Under the pieces are notes generated by a model. That model saw only the letters and a list, made by a program, of their open reading frames with translations. It was not told the origin of the DNA and did no database searches. A stretch of 64,000 bases of DNA, from contig NC_079970.1 of the NCBI RefSeq assembly GCF_029852145.1, positions 10,039,662-10,103,661 on the forward strand, read 5' to 3'. A program made the translations under genes and the position numbers. Shown in pieces: positions 41,567 through 54,400 of the stretch. This DNA comes from Microplitis mediator (lineage: Eukaryota > Arthropoda > Insecta > Hymenoptera > Braconidae). Position 1 is the first letter of the stretch; each line of letters opens with the position of its first letter.

Positions 41567-42161
41567 CACTGAGAGAAAAATTTACTAATATTTGATAAAT
41601 TGATTTATCAAATATTCGACTGTATTTATTAAATACTATCCTACACATATCAAATATCGATCTTTCCATCGATTAAATATTAATAAATTGATATTAACAT
41701 TTAATAGGTCGCTGATTAATATTTTTTATCATTCATGCAATATAAGTGCTATCTTGGCGCACGCTCTTTTGTTCGCCAATTAGCTGTTTGCCCATTCAAC
41801 TGTTTCCACGACATTTGTGTGCGTTGAACGATTATCTGCGTGCGACAAGTAAATTTGAGTGCGACAAGTAAACTTGTCGCACTCAAATTTACTTCTTGTC
41901 GCATGCAGATTATCGTTTAACCCACAAAAATGTCGCGGCAACAGTTGAATCAGCAAAAAGCTACTTGGAGAATAAAACAGCGAGCACTAAGATAGTACTT
42001 ATATTGCATTAATGATAAAAAAAACTGTGTTCAATTCGTGCGGTGTTGTCGATTACCCACTCGAGCGAATGAGCGCACTCACTTCGTTCGTGCGCTCAAC
42101 TTCGCTCTCGTGGGCAATCGACAACTTACCGCACTAGTTGTACAATATACTATTCTCAGTG
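41567..42161. mobile_element. CACTGAGAG Tc1/mariner-like MITE
   Basis: It starts CACTGAGAGAAAAATT and ends ATTCTCAGTG, flanked by TA. It contains a palindromic block at about 41838-41903 built on AAATTTGAGTGCGACAAGT. It is inserted in the TTCCTATAATTATAGGAA array. Confidence 0.75.
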
Positions 42162-42238
42162 TACCATTATGGGAACTATTCTCATACTATTATGGGGATG
42201 GTTCCCATAATATATGGGAACCATCCCTATAGTAGTAT

Positions 42239-43456
42239 CCCAGTAAACACATTGACGTAAATTTGACGTCAGAGTGACGTTACGCTATGTCATCATTTAC
42301 GTAAGATATAAGTCACGAATGAGTCAGGTGTGACTCATTATTTCCCACTTTTTTACGTAAGATTATGATGTAAAACTAATGACGTATGCATGATGTAAAT
42401 GTGATGTCTGTGTGACCTTCCATGACGTCAATATGACATATGGGTGATGTCAAAATTATCAATTCGGAAAAAATATTTTGAAAAATAAAAAAATAAAATG
42501 AAATACGAATTTTTTATTTGATTATTACCGCGCGAACGCATTGTGGATTCTGAAACAAGATTAGATAACGTTAAATGATGAAAAAATCCTGGGCGTCTGC
42601 TGGGTTCGAACACGGCTCCTCTTGGCTGGGAGTCCTGAACGTTGCTCACTGGTCCACATCACGAGAGTTCAAATCTCGTGCTTAATTGATGTATTTAGAG
42701 TGAAATGCCGGAAAAGACAGAGTTAATAAGTTTTCGTGATGGATTTTTACAAAATTTAAAAAACTCCATGAACTTATATGAAATTTTATAGAAGCAATAT
42801 TTGTCGACCTCGATGATAATTGTATGAAATTTCATTAAGTTTTATCAAATTTTTTAATTTTTTCTTGTGATGTGAAATTTAAAAAATCTTAAATAAAATT
42901 TTGCGAAACATTAAATAATTTCACAAAATCGTATGATCTATTATCGAGTTTATCGATTACTTTGACCCCAAAATGTTCGACGTTTAGTTGTTATTTTTAC
43001 ACATTTACACATGTTTGAAAATTCATTCTATGATTGTTTTATTTCAATAAATAGATGATAAAAAAACTATGACTCGGACATTACATCAGCATTGCGTAAA
43101 ATACTGACTTGTCACTGATGTAAAGATATGATTTAAGAGTGACATTCACATTACGTATAACCGTGACTTTGCTACTGACATAAATGTATGATTTTAAAAT
43201 TACGTCATTATGATATACGGATAATGACTTTATTACTACATAACAATGTGATGTAGATTCTATGTCAAACGTACGTAATGCATAAGTCATAACTATGACG
43301 TCGTACAAGAGTCATGCTTACATCAATATGATGTCACAAGCTTTACATCATATTAAAGTCATGTAGAACGTCAGATTGACATCAAATTTACATCAGATGT
43401 CGTGACATTGCTATGACCTACGTATGACGTCAAAATAAGGTCATGTGTTCATTGGG
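42239..43456. mobile_element. CCCAGTAAACAC element with TGACGTCA-like arrays
   Basis: It begins CCCAGTAAACACATTGACG and ends GTGTTCATTGGG, flanked by AT. Both arms iterate TGACGTAAATTTGACGTCA variants. The centre holds a tRNA-like unit. The TGACGT(CA) core matches a CREB/ATF-type site, but the number of copies shows it is simply the repeat motif. Confidence 0.82.
42590..42660 (-). repeat. tRNA-derived SINE-like unit
   Basis: On the minus strand an A-box-like TGGACCAGTGAGCAACG (42637-42655) is followed about 35 bases later by a B-box-like GTGTTCGAACCC (42601-42612). No full cloverleaf is supported, so I treat it as tRNA-derived. Confidence 0.45.
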
Positions 43457-43768
43457 ATAGGTACTATTCCCATATCATTATGGGAACCATTCTCATAATG
43501 CATAGCAAACTTCCCATAATTTTCTTTCCGTGTATAATTGAGCATTATTTTGAATTTTTTTCGTTAAACTTTTTCAAGAATCGAGTGCTCGTCGAAAAAT
43601 GTTAAAGACTCTTGTATTATGATAAAAACTATTAAAAACTTTTTTATCTTCCTTTGCATCTAATAATTGTGTAAAATATAATTTTTCTTAATGTAAATAA
43701 CTTACAAAAAATTTTAATAAAATCAATTTTATTCAATATTCAGAATTTTTTTTTTCTACATTTTTCTG

Positions 43769-44735
43769 AGGGTACCCTCGCGGTTTTGCGAATGCCGTAA
43801 AAATTTATACACATGCCGTAAATTCACCGTAATAATTTGGTAATAATATGGTTATATTGGCCAGTTTTTTTGCTGTACTTATACTGTAGAGTTACCAGAT
43901 TATTATAGTAAAATTACTATACAAATGCCGAACTTTTACCAAAAAAATGCCGAACTTTTACCGAAAAAATGCTATATAAATACCGCAATAATGCGATAAT
44001 TTTATAATAATAAAATCGTATTTTTTTGGTAATTGTACCGTCGATATCCTGCGATTTTGCCAGATTTATCCTGATATAATGAAAAATTGTAAAAAATTTG
44101 GTTTTATTTTATATTTGCTTCTGCGGTTAAAATCATCGAAAATGTGCAAAGTGTAAAATTTTAGATTTTATTCTATTAGTTCACACATTTCTTATTGAAA
44201 CAAAAGAATGTAAGTGAAAATAAGAATCCGGGAAAATTGAGGTTTTCAATTTTCTTAAGTTTGTTTGTATAGATATAAATACAATGAGGATCATCTTTCG
44301 AATAAGCGATTTGGCATAATGGTTAACAGATCAGGCTTTAAATCATTAGGACTCGGGATCGAGCCCACGAGTTGGCGGGTTTTTTTTTTCTTTTTTCATG
44401 ACAGTTATTGTACATATAACTTTATAATGTTATATATAATTATATATAATTAAATAAAATTTTATATAATTATATATAATTTTTGTTCCGGGTAGAACGG
44501 TTTAATGCTGCAAAAATGCCGAAAATATGCTGTATAATTACGGTTTTAATGCTGTTAAAATACCGTATTTTTTCTGTTTTATTACCGTAAATATTCTGAA
44601 TTTTTTTCGTAAATTTTTGGTAGTAATGCGGCAAACAAACTGGCCAAAATAACTTGAATAATACCATATTTATGCAGTATTTATACCGTATAATTCCGGT
44701 ATTATTTCGGTATTTCCAAAACCGTGAGGGTACCC
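43769..44735. mobile_element. GGGTACCCTCGCGG element with TACCGTA-type motifs
   Basis: The ends are AGGGTACCCTCGCGGTTTTG and AAAACCGTGAGGGTACCC, flanked by TG. Both arms iterate ATGCCGTAA / TTACCGTAT words. An inner piece bounded by CCGGGAAAATTG (44228) and TTTTTGTTCCGGG (44491) is a further insertion. Confidence 0.75.
44228..44492 (+). repeat. CCGGG-bounded insert with tRNA-like SINE head
   Basis: It contains A-box-like TGGCATAATGG (44312-44322) and B-box-like GGGATCGAGCCC (44355-44366), then a T run at 44380 that could stop RNA polymerase III. A TATATAATTA tail follows. This is the layout of a tRNA-derived SINE. Confidence 0.5.
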
Positions 44736-46503
44736 TGTATATATTTAGGTAATCAATTATATTTTTTATAATAAAATTTTCATATTTGTTTATCACCATA
44801 TTTTGCCCGCAAAAATGAATTTTTTTTTTAAGGCCATTGAAAATTTTGTCTATTTACTTTGAATTTCTAACAATTTTTATAATAATTTGTAATAAACTTT
44901 ATCAAATCGTGTGAAAGTTTATCAAATTTTACAAAATATTACCCCACACTGGATGCAATAGTGACATCAAATTCCCTAAAGTTTTATGAAATATTATAAA
45001 ATTTGATAAAATTTCATACAATTATATAAAATTTCATCTAATTATTACTTCCCTTTTGAGATTTTACTTTATAAAATTGGATAAATTTGTATAAGATTTT
45101 ATAAGATTGCATATAATTTTATGAAATCGTATACAACTTTATAAAATTTCATATAATTTCATGTAAATATTACTTCTTTTCTGAGGACTCACTTCATAAA
45201 ATTATATAAAATTGTATAAGATTGTATAAAATTTTATATAATTTTATGAAATCGTATAAAATTTTATAAAATTTAATACAATTATATAAAATTTTATCTA
45301 ATATTTACTTCGCTTTTGAGATCTTACTTTATAAAATTGTATAAATTTGTATGAGATTTTATAAGATTGCTTGTAATTTTATGAAATCGTATACAACTTT
45401 ATAAAATTTCACCTAAATATTACTTCCCTTCTCAGGAATTACTTTATAAAATTGTATAAAATTTTATATAATTTTATGAAATTGGATAAAACTTTATAAA
45501 ATTTCATACAATTATATCAAATTTCATTTAATTATTACTTTCCTCACTAAGATCTTACTTTATAAAATTGTATAAGATTGTATGAAAATTTATATAATTT
45601 AATGAAATTATATAAAAATTTATACAATTTCATAAAATTTCGTACAATTATATAAAATTTTATCTAATTATTACTTCCCTTTTAAGATCTTACCATATAA
45701 AATTTTATAAAATTTTATAAAACTCTATGAAATTTGATAAAATTATATAAAATTATATGAATTTCCATAAAATTTTGCTATACATTCTTATAAAATTGTA
45801 TAAAATTTTATATAATTTTATACAATTGTGTGAAACTTTATAAAATTTTGTTATATTTTATATAATTTTATAAAATGTCATACAATTTTATAAAATTACA
45901 TTCATTTATTACGTTCCTTACTCAGATCTTACTTTATAAAATTTTATTGAATTTTATAAGATTTTATAAAATTGTATGAATTTTTATAAAATTTCGCTGT
46001 AAAATCTTATAAAATCTTACAAAATTTTATAAAATTGTATAAAATTTTATAATATTTTATAAAATTTTATAAAAAAATTTTTTCCCGGGACGTCAAACGA
46101 ACTGGGAGAAAGTTACGGGGTTTCACAGATCAACAAAAATTTAGCTTCCTCATTGTTAATTTTTTAAAAATTATTTTTCATTTTTATTCCATCAAAAAAA
46201 TTTTTTTTCAAATTTTGACGAGCACATTCTTGTAGAAAATTTAATTTCCTACAAAAAGTATTTGATATCATATATACGTCAAATGAATGAGTAAAAAGTT
46301 ACAGGGCTTGAAATGTCAACGAAAAGTTAAGTTTAAAAAATATTAAATTTTTGAACTTAACTGTCAATGAAAAAGTGAACTTCATTTTTCGTTGACATGT
46401 AAAGACCTGTAACTTTTTTCTTATCCATTCGACGTATATCAGATTTTAAATATTTTTTGTAGGAAATAAAATTTCCTACAAGAACGTGCTTCTCAAAATG
46501 TGA

Positions 46504-48764
46504 TGTAACAGGGATTTTTTTAATTAAATAAATCATTTTATTTGAATTTTTATTCGACTGCGCTCTCGGCCCACGCATTACCGTTGCCCCCACGCCCTCA
46601 AATAAATTTATACTAGGACTGTTATTGATTGGTTAAAATCTTTCGGCCGTGTGACAAACGGATACCATGAGGGGCCCCGCGTCCCGCCTGTTATAGGTTG
46701 ACAATAAATTTTATAAAGAAGTATACGGTACTGACATCGTCCGAGAGTGGGAATTTCGCTGCTTCGTAGCTACTCAGAGTTGCAAGTTGCGACACTCACT
46801 GCCTGGTGCTGCTGGCGATCAGTCACTTTTAAGATCAGCCATACATTCCACAAGTATTTATAAGAGTGAATCTTAACATCACGTTGTTGCTATGGTGAGT
46901 CCCCTAACGGACCCAAATTACGGTAAATTACGTAAACCCACCGTAAATTACGGTAATCCACCGTAAAATACCGATTTACCGTACATTACGGTGGTTTTAC
47001 CGTAATTTACGGTGGATTTTCCGTAATTTACGGTGGATTTACCGTAAAATACGGAAATACGGTAATCCACCGTAAATTACGGTAATTCGGTAATCCACCC
47101 AAATTTTTTTACGGTAGATTTATCGTATTCGACGGTAAATTTACGGTATACCCGCCGTAATTTACGGTAATCCACCGTAAAGTACCGATTTACCGTAAAT
47201 TACGGTGGATTTACCGCAATTTACGGTGGGTTTACCGTAATTTACGGTAAATCTACTCGAATTTTACGGTATTCTACGGTAGATTTACGGTAAAAATACC
47301 GTGAATTTACGGTAAGTCAGGTCTGTTAGGGTCGAAAGACCCCAATTTTATATTAACTTTTTGGACATCGTCGTCTCGGTGCGTCTTTATTTGACCCCGA
47401 ATAAATCATCTTTAAAATAACGTCTTTGAAGTTGTGGCTGCAGTGGAAGTCAGTTTTCCAAATAATTAATACGCTGAGTCTAAAGACCGCGTATAAAAAT
47501 TCAATATTCTCCTGGTTGCTGAGATATCATTATACTCAGGAAGGCAAGATCTACGTCACAAGCTAAGGAGTACGACGACGAGTCAAATACAACAGCAGAA
47601 CGTTCAGTGGACATGTAATGACGGAGGCGAGTCACCCACGTTTTAACAGAAAATTTTGGTAATAAATAACGGTCCGGTTTTATTGTTAAAAAGGGGAACT
47701 TTAAGTGTATATTGTAAATTTTATTAGAAAGTTTCGATTATCGGGAAAATTTTATAATTAAGTTATTCAGGGTAAAATATAAATTATAAAAGAAATAGTG
47801 AATTTTACGGCGTGGGTTCGAGAGCATCGGTCGCCATTTTGTTTAAGTATCTGGGTTTGTCTTTGTTAGGTAGCATCGTATTAAGTAATTAATTCAGTCG
47901 AGTCTAACGACCACTGGTTAATTAATTAATAATTAATAATTTTGGAATTTAGTAATAATTTAATTTAGCAGGTATTCTTTTAGAGATACTGAGTCCCACA
48001 GACCGTTCTCTAGAAGGTGCTGAAATTTAGTTGGTAGCGTCTTATTAAATATTGTGACTTTGGTGCTGAGTCTCACCGACCGCATCACTGGAAACTTTAT
48101 TTAAATAAAATTTAGTAGGATAAAAAATAATTAAAATAAAATTCAGGTTTGGAAAGTCAACCCAGAACTTTCGGCATTGAAAAATTATAATTGCCGACAG
48201 AGTGTGTGTGTGTGTGTGATTTAGAATAGATTTTACCTCGCCAGCAAATTATTTAGAATAAAGGAAGTGATAATTGTTATTATAATTTGAGAAATTTATA
48301 TTAAACTGAAAACTAATTTAATTTTAAAACACGTTAATATTGTCGGGAAATTTAAAGCTTTATTATTGTTAAAAATATCGAATATTAAATTAGAGAACAT
48401 ATCTGTTGACACATAAGTTTTATAAATAAATTTGGATACATTTTGCTACATATTGTTTATTAAATTAATTAACTAAATCGACTTATGATGTTGAGTCTGG
48501 CGACCACTCATTAAGTGATTGAATAAATATATATTAGAACCTAACTCTGCAGCTGTGTGGTCCAGCCTTGATAAGGAGATTTCCGGACTCATCCTTGAGA
48601 TTTCTCTTATTCTCTGCTTTGTTTGCCTAGCACACGATACTGAGAGATCGTGCAATTTTACTCTCAGTGGCGCCCTAAGAACTTTTGAGTTCAAAAGGTG
48701 TCCAAATTGTGACCTCGTAAGCCTCGTCGTCAAGACCACGGAAGTCGAGGGGTACCCGGTTATA
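46504..48764 (+). mobile_element. Solo-LTR-like element TGTAACAGGG...CCCGGTTATA
   Basis: It is flanked by a 4 bp duplication GTGA (46500-46503 and 48765-48768). Ends TGTAAC and GTTATA are roughly inverted. It contains TATA-like words, a TGGCGCCC word at 48669, and a nested 430 bp element. No gag or pol. Five copies of a GAGTC...GACC motif lie inside. A 92-residue frame at 48519 is probably not a gene. Confidence 0.55.
46902..47331. mobile_element. CCCTAACGGACC element with ACCGTAAATTACGGT arrays
   Basis: It starts CCCTAACGGACC and ends GGTCTGTTAGGG, flanked by TC. Nearly the whole 430 bp is a run of ACCGTAAATTACGGTGG units and variants. Its clean edges inside the solo LTR suggest a recent insertion. 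Confidence 0.88.
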
Positions 48765-49166
48765 GTGAAAAAAAAAATTTTGATAGAACCAAAATGAAAA
48801 ATAATAAAAAATAACTCAACACTGATGAAACTGAATTTTTGTTGATCTTTGAAGCCCCGTAACTTTTTCCCAGTTTGTTTGATGTACATAATGTATAAGC
48901 ACCTTTTGTAGAGAATTTAATTCCCTATGAAATTATACTAGGCGGAATTGAAAAAAAATTTTTTTTCATAGTCTTAATAACAAAAAACTAAAATGAAAAA
49001 ATTTTCGCTTGTATTTTAAATGGGAAAGGGGACCCCCCCCCCTTGTGATAGCTCAATTTTAAAGATATCTGGCTGAAATTCGGTGAGGATTTTTCTTATA
49101 ATAGAAAGTAACTTTTGAGCTTATAAGACGTTGAAAAAAAAAATATTTGTTTTTTTTGGGACACCC

Positions 49167-50375
49167 TAATAAGTATTACCTTTAAGTGTCTTTTGAATCA
49201 TTAATAACCTTTATAAAGACTGTCGGCTACTGATTCTTTATGTTTATCTTTTGCGAAGATATATTTTTGGTGAAAAAAAGTTTTCTATGTATTTATTTGT
49301 ACTAAAAAAAAAATATAAATTTGTTAAAACGCAAGAATTTAAGAAAAAAATGAGTTTTTAATTTTTTTTTAATTGTTCCACCACTTCAAAAAATTCAAAA
49401 AAATTCCTGAGTATAAAGGAGTATGAAAGACATTTTGTGACGAATTTTGGTGAGTGACATATTTCAAAAAGGCTAAAAAAAAAAGATTATAATTTTCTTT
49501 TCTCCGTTAAAAATCAGCTTTCCGTTTGAGAATCACGATGATATGATTTTTTCATGTTTCGGACTCGTAAGAATTAGGAAAAAAATCATCATTGATTAAT
49601 TCCGAATTTTACTATAAAAATAAAATATAATTTCGAAAAAACAGGTTTTTTTTAAATTCTCGAATACCGTTTGAGTTAAAGAACTAAAAATTGAGGTGAA
49701 TTATTTTTATTCGACACCAAATCGACCCCTTAAGTTTGAGTCAAAAAAGCCATGGGGCCAGAATCCTCATATTAATCCGGCTATACCCTTTAATTAGTAT
49801 GAGATCATAATTGTAATCGCTATTACGATGGCAAGACCAGTTATAATTATAGGACGTACAGGTACGATTGAAACAGAAACATCATAAATAATAAAAGAAA
49901 TACTTTTAAAATATCAAGTTGCTATGAAATTTACAGGTTATTTTGGTCACGATAAAATACAACTGACAAAATTGTATTCTAATAGGAAATGCATAAGTTA
50001 TGTGGAATGAAAAACATATTTTCAACATTTTTCGATTCCATTAAAATTTTCAAGGCTATCAAATTATTGGAAGAAATGGTCAAAACATCAAGTTTAAGGT
50101 CTTAAATTAAACCTTATTAGACAAGCTTTCAAATACTTTTAACGGAAAATATCTGTGAGTTTTAGTTTTAAAGTTATATGAACTTGAAAGTGGATAAAAT
50201 TTTTTTTTTTTTAAATCGTGGAAATTCGAAACAGCCATATCGTCGAAACTAATCGAACGGTTTAGCCCATCTTCGAACTTAACCGTGGTAATCGCCCATA
50301 GAATAAGTGTCAAGAATTTCATTAGGATCCGATAAGGATTCTAGGCATAATCGTGTTCTCAAAACTTGGTTCTAT

Positions 50376-50419
<44 letters not shown>
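49167..50419. other. Non-coding repeat-like DNA ending in an (AT)n tract
   Basis: No gene seen. The part from 50200 to 50345 resembles 57030-57150 ('catcttcgaactt', 'gtaatcg', 'aatttcatta'). The (AT)n tract at 50379-50419 abuts the LTR retrotransposon. Confidence 0.55.
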
Positions 50420-50423
<4 letters not shown>

Positions 50424-50673
50424 GCGTTGCTACTAGCTGAAGCGATCGATAATATTCGGCAGTTTTCGTCGAACATCGATTTTTCATGTATCCGTCTCTA
50501 CCTCATTCGGAGAGAGAATAAGTAATAGACTGCTGGACTGCATATACGCATCCAAGCATTTTCCTTTACTTTATACTCACAATTACTGTATTACTTTCGT
50601 TTATTTAAATAAAACGTTTGTTTAAATTAAATAGTTGGTTTTAATAATTTATATTATTACCTCAACCACTAAA
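50420..50673 (+). repeat. 5' LTR
   Basis: It begins TGTAGCGTTGCTACTAG and ends in ACCTCAACCACTAAA, the same ends as the 3' copy. The two differ at roughly 25 positions by eye, so the insertion is not recent. Confidence 0.88.
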
Positions 50674-51219
50674 TTGGTGACCTCGATGTGATCTCTTTTG
50701 TAGAGAAGCGTCGAACACGAGTATTACACAGTTCATAAAATTTCGTGTGTTCTCGCATAATTTTTGCCGCGAATATTTTGTCGCGTTGCCGATTAATCGG
50801 CGAGACCGTGATTTTTATTCACAGTTATTGTTGTGTGAATGTATTTTAAGTTAATTAGTGCAGTGAGTTCGTTATCATTGTGCAGTTTTATATCATTTTT
50901 ATCATCGCTGGTGCATTGCTGGGCATCTTATGGACGTTATGCCGCATCAGTGTTGATTCGAGGGACCTTTAGTGCAAATCGAAAAGTTATAAAAGTTCTT
51001 GCGCGCTGTAAATAAAATTGTCTATTTCGTACAGTGTCGCATTAAATTTTTCGGTAGCTACGTCATCGAAAATAGTTTCGAGGATTAAGCCAGAGAGTCA
51101 GCCGAACATTCCTGAGTGGCGACTCATCGCTGGATACGCAGAAAAAATTTAAATAATATAATTTTAAGTGCAGGTGATATTATTATTTGAAATATTATTT
51201 TTATATTTTATATTTCAAA

Positions 51220-51465
51220 ATGTACGCATCCACCGCAGAGGAACTCGCTGCTTTGCGTAAGCAACTTGCACTGTTGACTGCCGAGTATAGCGAAATGCTT
51301 GCTCAGGAGCAACGTCCAAATTCACGATCCAGAGCATACAGACACCATCGTCCTCGAAAAGTTAAAAAATTCGACTATTGCTGGTATCATTACAAGCATG
51401 GTAAAAATGCCCGATCATGCGCACCCGGCTGTAAATGGCAGGGAAATGCCAGCGAGAATCACTAG
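51220..51465 (+). CDS. Short gag-like protein of the LTR element
   Basis: 81 residues from the ATG at 51220: a Leu/Ala-rich helix-like start, a basic stretch (RAYRHHRPRKVKK) and a C-terminal FDYCWYHYKHGKNARSC...C zinc-knuckle-like end, common at the end of insect gypsy Gag proteins. It is much shorter than a full Gag, so most of the capsid part appears lost. Confidence 0.6.
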   Translation: MYASTAEELAALRKQLALLTAEYSEMLAQEQRPNSRSRAYRHHRPRKVKKFDYCWYHYKHGKNARSCAPGCKWQGNASENH

Positions 51466-51485
51466 CGGCGGAGACTGATTCTTAA

Positions 51486-54400
51486 TCGATTTCACGCCGA
51501 TTATTTATTAAAGATCGAGTCACTGGGACCAAGTTTCTCGTGGACACTGGCTCTGATTGGTCTGTTTTTTCTCGCGGCTCGATAAAATCGCAAACAACTC
51601 CCATAGGTTATCAGCTTTATGCCGCAAACGGCACGATTATCGAAACCTATGGTTTATCATTACAAACACTGAATCTCGGACTGCGTCGAGATTTCACGTG
51701 GAATTTTATTGTTGCCGATATCACCAAACCGATACTTGGGGCTGATTTTTTGAGTCATTATGACTTGCTAGTCGACCTCAAACGCAAATGCTTACGCGAC
51801 GGCATTACAGGTTTGACATCATCCAGTTATTTCCACGCAACAACAGCATTGGACAAAATCAAGGCTGTGGATGGTGATTCCGTTTATATGAAACTGCTAC
51901 GTGAGTTCGCCGATATCACACGACCTGATCTGTCCGACAATAAGAAAAGGAAACATTCAACGGTACATCATATTCGTACAACACCTGGTCCAGCTGCTTC
52001 TAGCAAAGCTCGTCGCTTATCGGCGGACAAATCAAAAATTGCTCAAGACGAGTTCCGTAAAATGATTGAGCAAGGCATTTGTCGGCCATCGCAGAGTGCT
52101 TGGTCCTCGCCATTACACATGGTCCAGAAAAAGGACGGTAGATGGAGACCATGTGGCGATTATCGCCCATTAAACGACCGTACTCTTATCGATAAATATG
52201 CGCTTCGATAGATGGATGACTTTGCCGCGTATTTACATGGGAAACGAATCTTCTCTGTTGTCGATTTTACCAAAGCTTTCCTCAAACTTCGAGTAGCTCC
52301 AGAAGATGTCGAGAAAACAGCTATTATCACTCCGTTTGACTTATTTGAGTTTTTATACATGACTTTTGGACTCAAAAATGCAGCACAGACGTTCCAGAGA
52401 TTTATCGACGAAATCACCTGTGATCTGGATTTCGTATTTCCATATATCGACGATATACTAGTCGCATCCAAAGACGAAGAGGAGCATTTAAAACACCTCA
52501 ATATATTATTTCAACGTCTTCGTGATTACGGACTAGTAATAAACGTTCCGAAGTATCAGCTAGGCAAAACTGAAGTTAAATTCCTCGGTTATTTAATCAA
52601 CGAACACGGCATTAAACCATTGCCGGAAAAAGTTGAGGCTATCGTTAATCTCCAGCCTCCAAAAACCGTTAAAGCACTGTGGATTCCTCGGCACAATTAA
52701 TTTCTACAGAAAGTTCAATAAGAACGCTACGGAAATTTTAGCGCCGTTAAATAAAGTACTGGAAGGACCGAAACTCAAAGGATCGCATCCTGTCAACTGG
52801 ACAGCTGATTTGTAAAACGCTTTTGATGCTGCTAAACGATCTCTCGCTGATGCAACACTCCTTGTGCATCCCAGAACCGAAGTGGATTGGGCAGTTTTTA
52901 CCAATGCATCAGAAATCGGAATCGGTGCCGTCCTCCAGCAACGCATAAACAATAACTAGCAGCCGTTGGCTTTCTTTAGCCGGAAATTACAGCCGTCGAT
53001 CCAAAAATTGCCGACTTATGATCGAGAACTACACGCGATCTACAAAGCCGTAAGACATTTCCGGCATATTTTTGAGGGTCGACACGTAACGATCTACACA
53101 GATCACAAACCGCTCCAACACGCATTTAAACAGCGTACGGAGAGAGCTTCACCATGGCAATTCCACCGTTTGGATTTTATCGGTCAATTTACGACTGACA
53201 TTAGACATGTGTCGGGCAACGACAATATTGTCGCTGACACATTATCACGAGTCGAAGCAGTGTCTACTGCTATCACATCGGAAGAACTTGCCGATGCACA
53301 GAAGCAAGATCTCGAGCTTCAACAACTGCTGCAACAGACAACCGCGTTGCAGCTTCGACGAATCAATTTCGACAATGGTTTAGCATTGTACTGTGACATT
53401 GCGTCAAGTACGGTGCGACCATACGTTTCAGGACCGCTGAGAAAGAAAGTGTTCGATTCACTACACACGCTCGCTCGGTGTCACGCGTTTTGGTCCCAAA
53501 ACATTTCATCCCCGACAGTTCATCCCCGACACATTATCCGCACGACTAATCATCCTCGGACAATAAATCCCCGACAATATATCTGTGAGATAAATCATCC
53601 CGACGACTGTTCATCTTATGACATCTTAACCATGACAATCTACCTTATATTGATAATTATTTCTAATCATTTTATTTTAATCAATATTTGTACTATTATC
53701 AAGCACATCAAATCCATGAAAAAAATTATCTATACTTTTTTCAATCAACTGAATATTATGTAACTTTGAGTTTAGTAACCCAATGATTTTATTGAAACAA
53801 CAACAATGATAATAATAATAAGAATAATTACAATAATAATAACGATCTTATCTAAAAGATCATTTAAATGTAGTCAAGTATCGCGACTTCTGGATATTAT
53901 GTTGTCTTGTATATTCAGTTGTTTTGTATAAGTGCCTTAAGCAATTGTGATACTAATTAGTTAACTATATTGATCGCTAAAAATTAATGTTAATAAGTAA
54001 TCAAGAGATAATATTTTATTATTAATATAAAGTAAATAATTATTAACGATCGATTATGTACTATGGTGCTAAATGATGTGGTTATGAGAAAGTGTGTATT
54101 AAAATTATATTGATAAAATGTTCATAATTAACAATATTTATAGCTGGTTCATTGTATTTAATATTTTTATTGAAGTATCAATTGTCCAACAGGTAAATTA
54201 TCGGGTATTATTTGTCTAAGGGTAAGTTGTCATTGTCATGAATCGTCGCGGGGATGAATTGTCGGGGATGAAATGTTTTGGGACCAAAACGCAGTGGACC
54301 GCTCGTTCACCCTGGAATCAAAGGATCATTGAAAATGATCTCTAAACGATACGTCTGGCCGTCGATTAATAAAGACTGCCGTGAATGGGCAAAATCCTGC

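Larger units (their letters stand above)
40798..43532. mobile_element. CACGGAAAGAAAATTATGG element with TTCCTATAATTATAGGAA arrays
   Basis: Inverted ends CACGGAAAG and CTTTCCGTG are flanked by TA. Flanking arrays consist of TATAATTATAGGAATGGTTCC and near variants, each largely its own reverse complement. Two other elements are nested inside (41567-42161 and 42239-43456). No coding frame. Confidence 0.8.
40690..44890. mobile_element. Old, interrupted copy of the G-rich TIR element
   Basis: It starts GGGGTGGCGGGGGTAGGCAAAA, like the complement of 36370-36419. Matching pieces resume at 43533-43768 and 44736-44890 ('tttgcccgcaaaaatgaa'). The elements 40798-43532 and 43769-44735 lie inside it. Confidence 0.6.
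40028..46089. mobile_element. CCCGGGAAAAAATTTT element with TTTTATAAAATTTTATA arrays
   Basis: It begins CCCGGGAAAAAATTTT and ends AATTTTTTCCCGGG, flanked by AC. The host arms rejoin as 'tatatacgtcaaacgaactggg', matching the complement of 48860-48900. Arrays fill 40040-40270 and 44940-46080. The core (40278-40690) is 5S-like and homologous to 36630-36900. A second CCGGG then AC at 40273-40279 allows the reading that 40028-40277 is a short copy on its own. Confidence 0.7.
39736..49166. mobile_element. GGGTGTCTC fold-back element hosting a 9.4 kb nest
   Basis: The left end GGGTGTCTCGAAAG follows TA. The right end, complementary to GGGTGTCCCAAAA, precedes TA. Inner arms (39760-40027 and 48840-49160) are reverse complements, for example around 'aggggggaaaggtcccc' / 'ggggacccccccc'. 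Everything between has been inserted later, mainly 40028-46089 and 46504-48764. Confidence 0.8.

Noticed and set aside
42239..43456. Cluster of CREB/ATF-like TGACGTCA sites as an enhancer
   Set aside because: The word is the building motif of the transposable element and occurs in both arms; regulation is not shown.
48519..48797. 92-residue plus-strand frame with CPNC, and the opposing 138-residue frame
   Set aside because: It lies at the end of a solo-LTR-like element; no domain recognised and no splice support.
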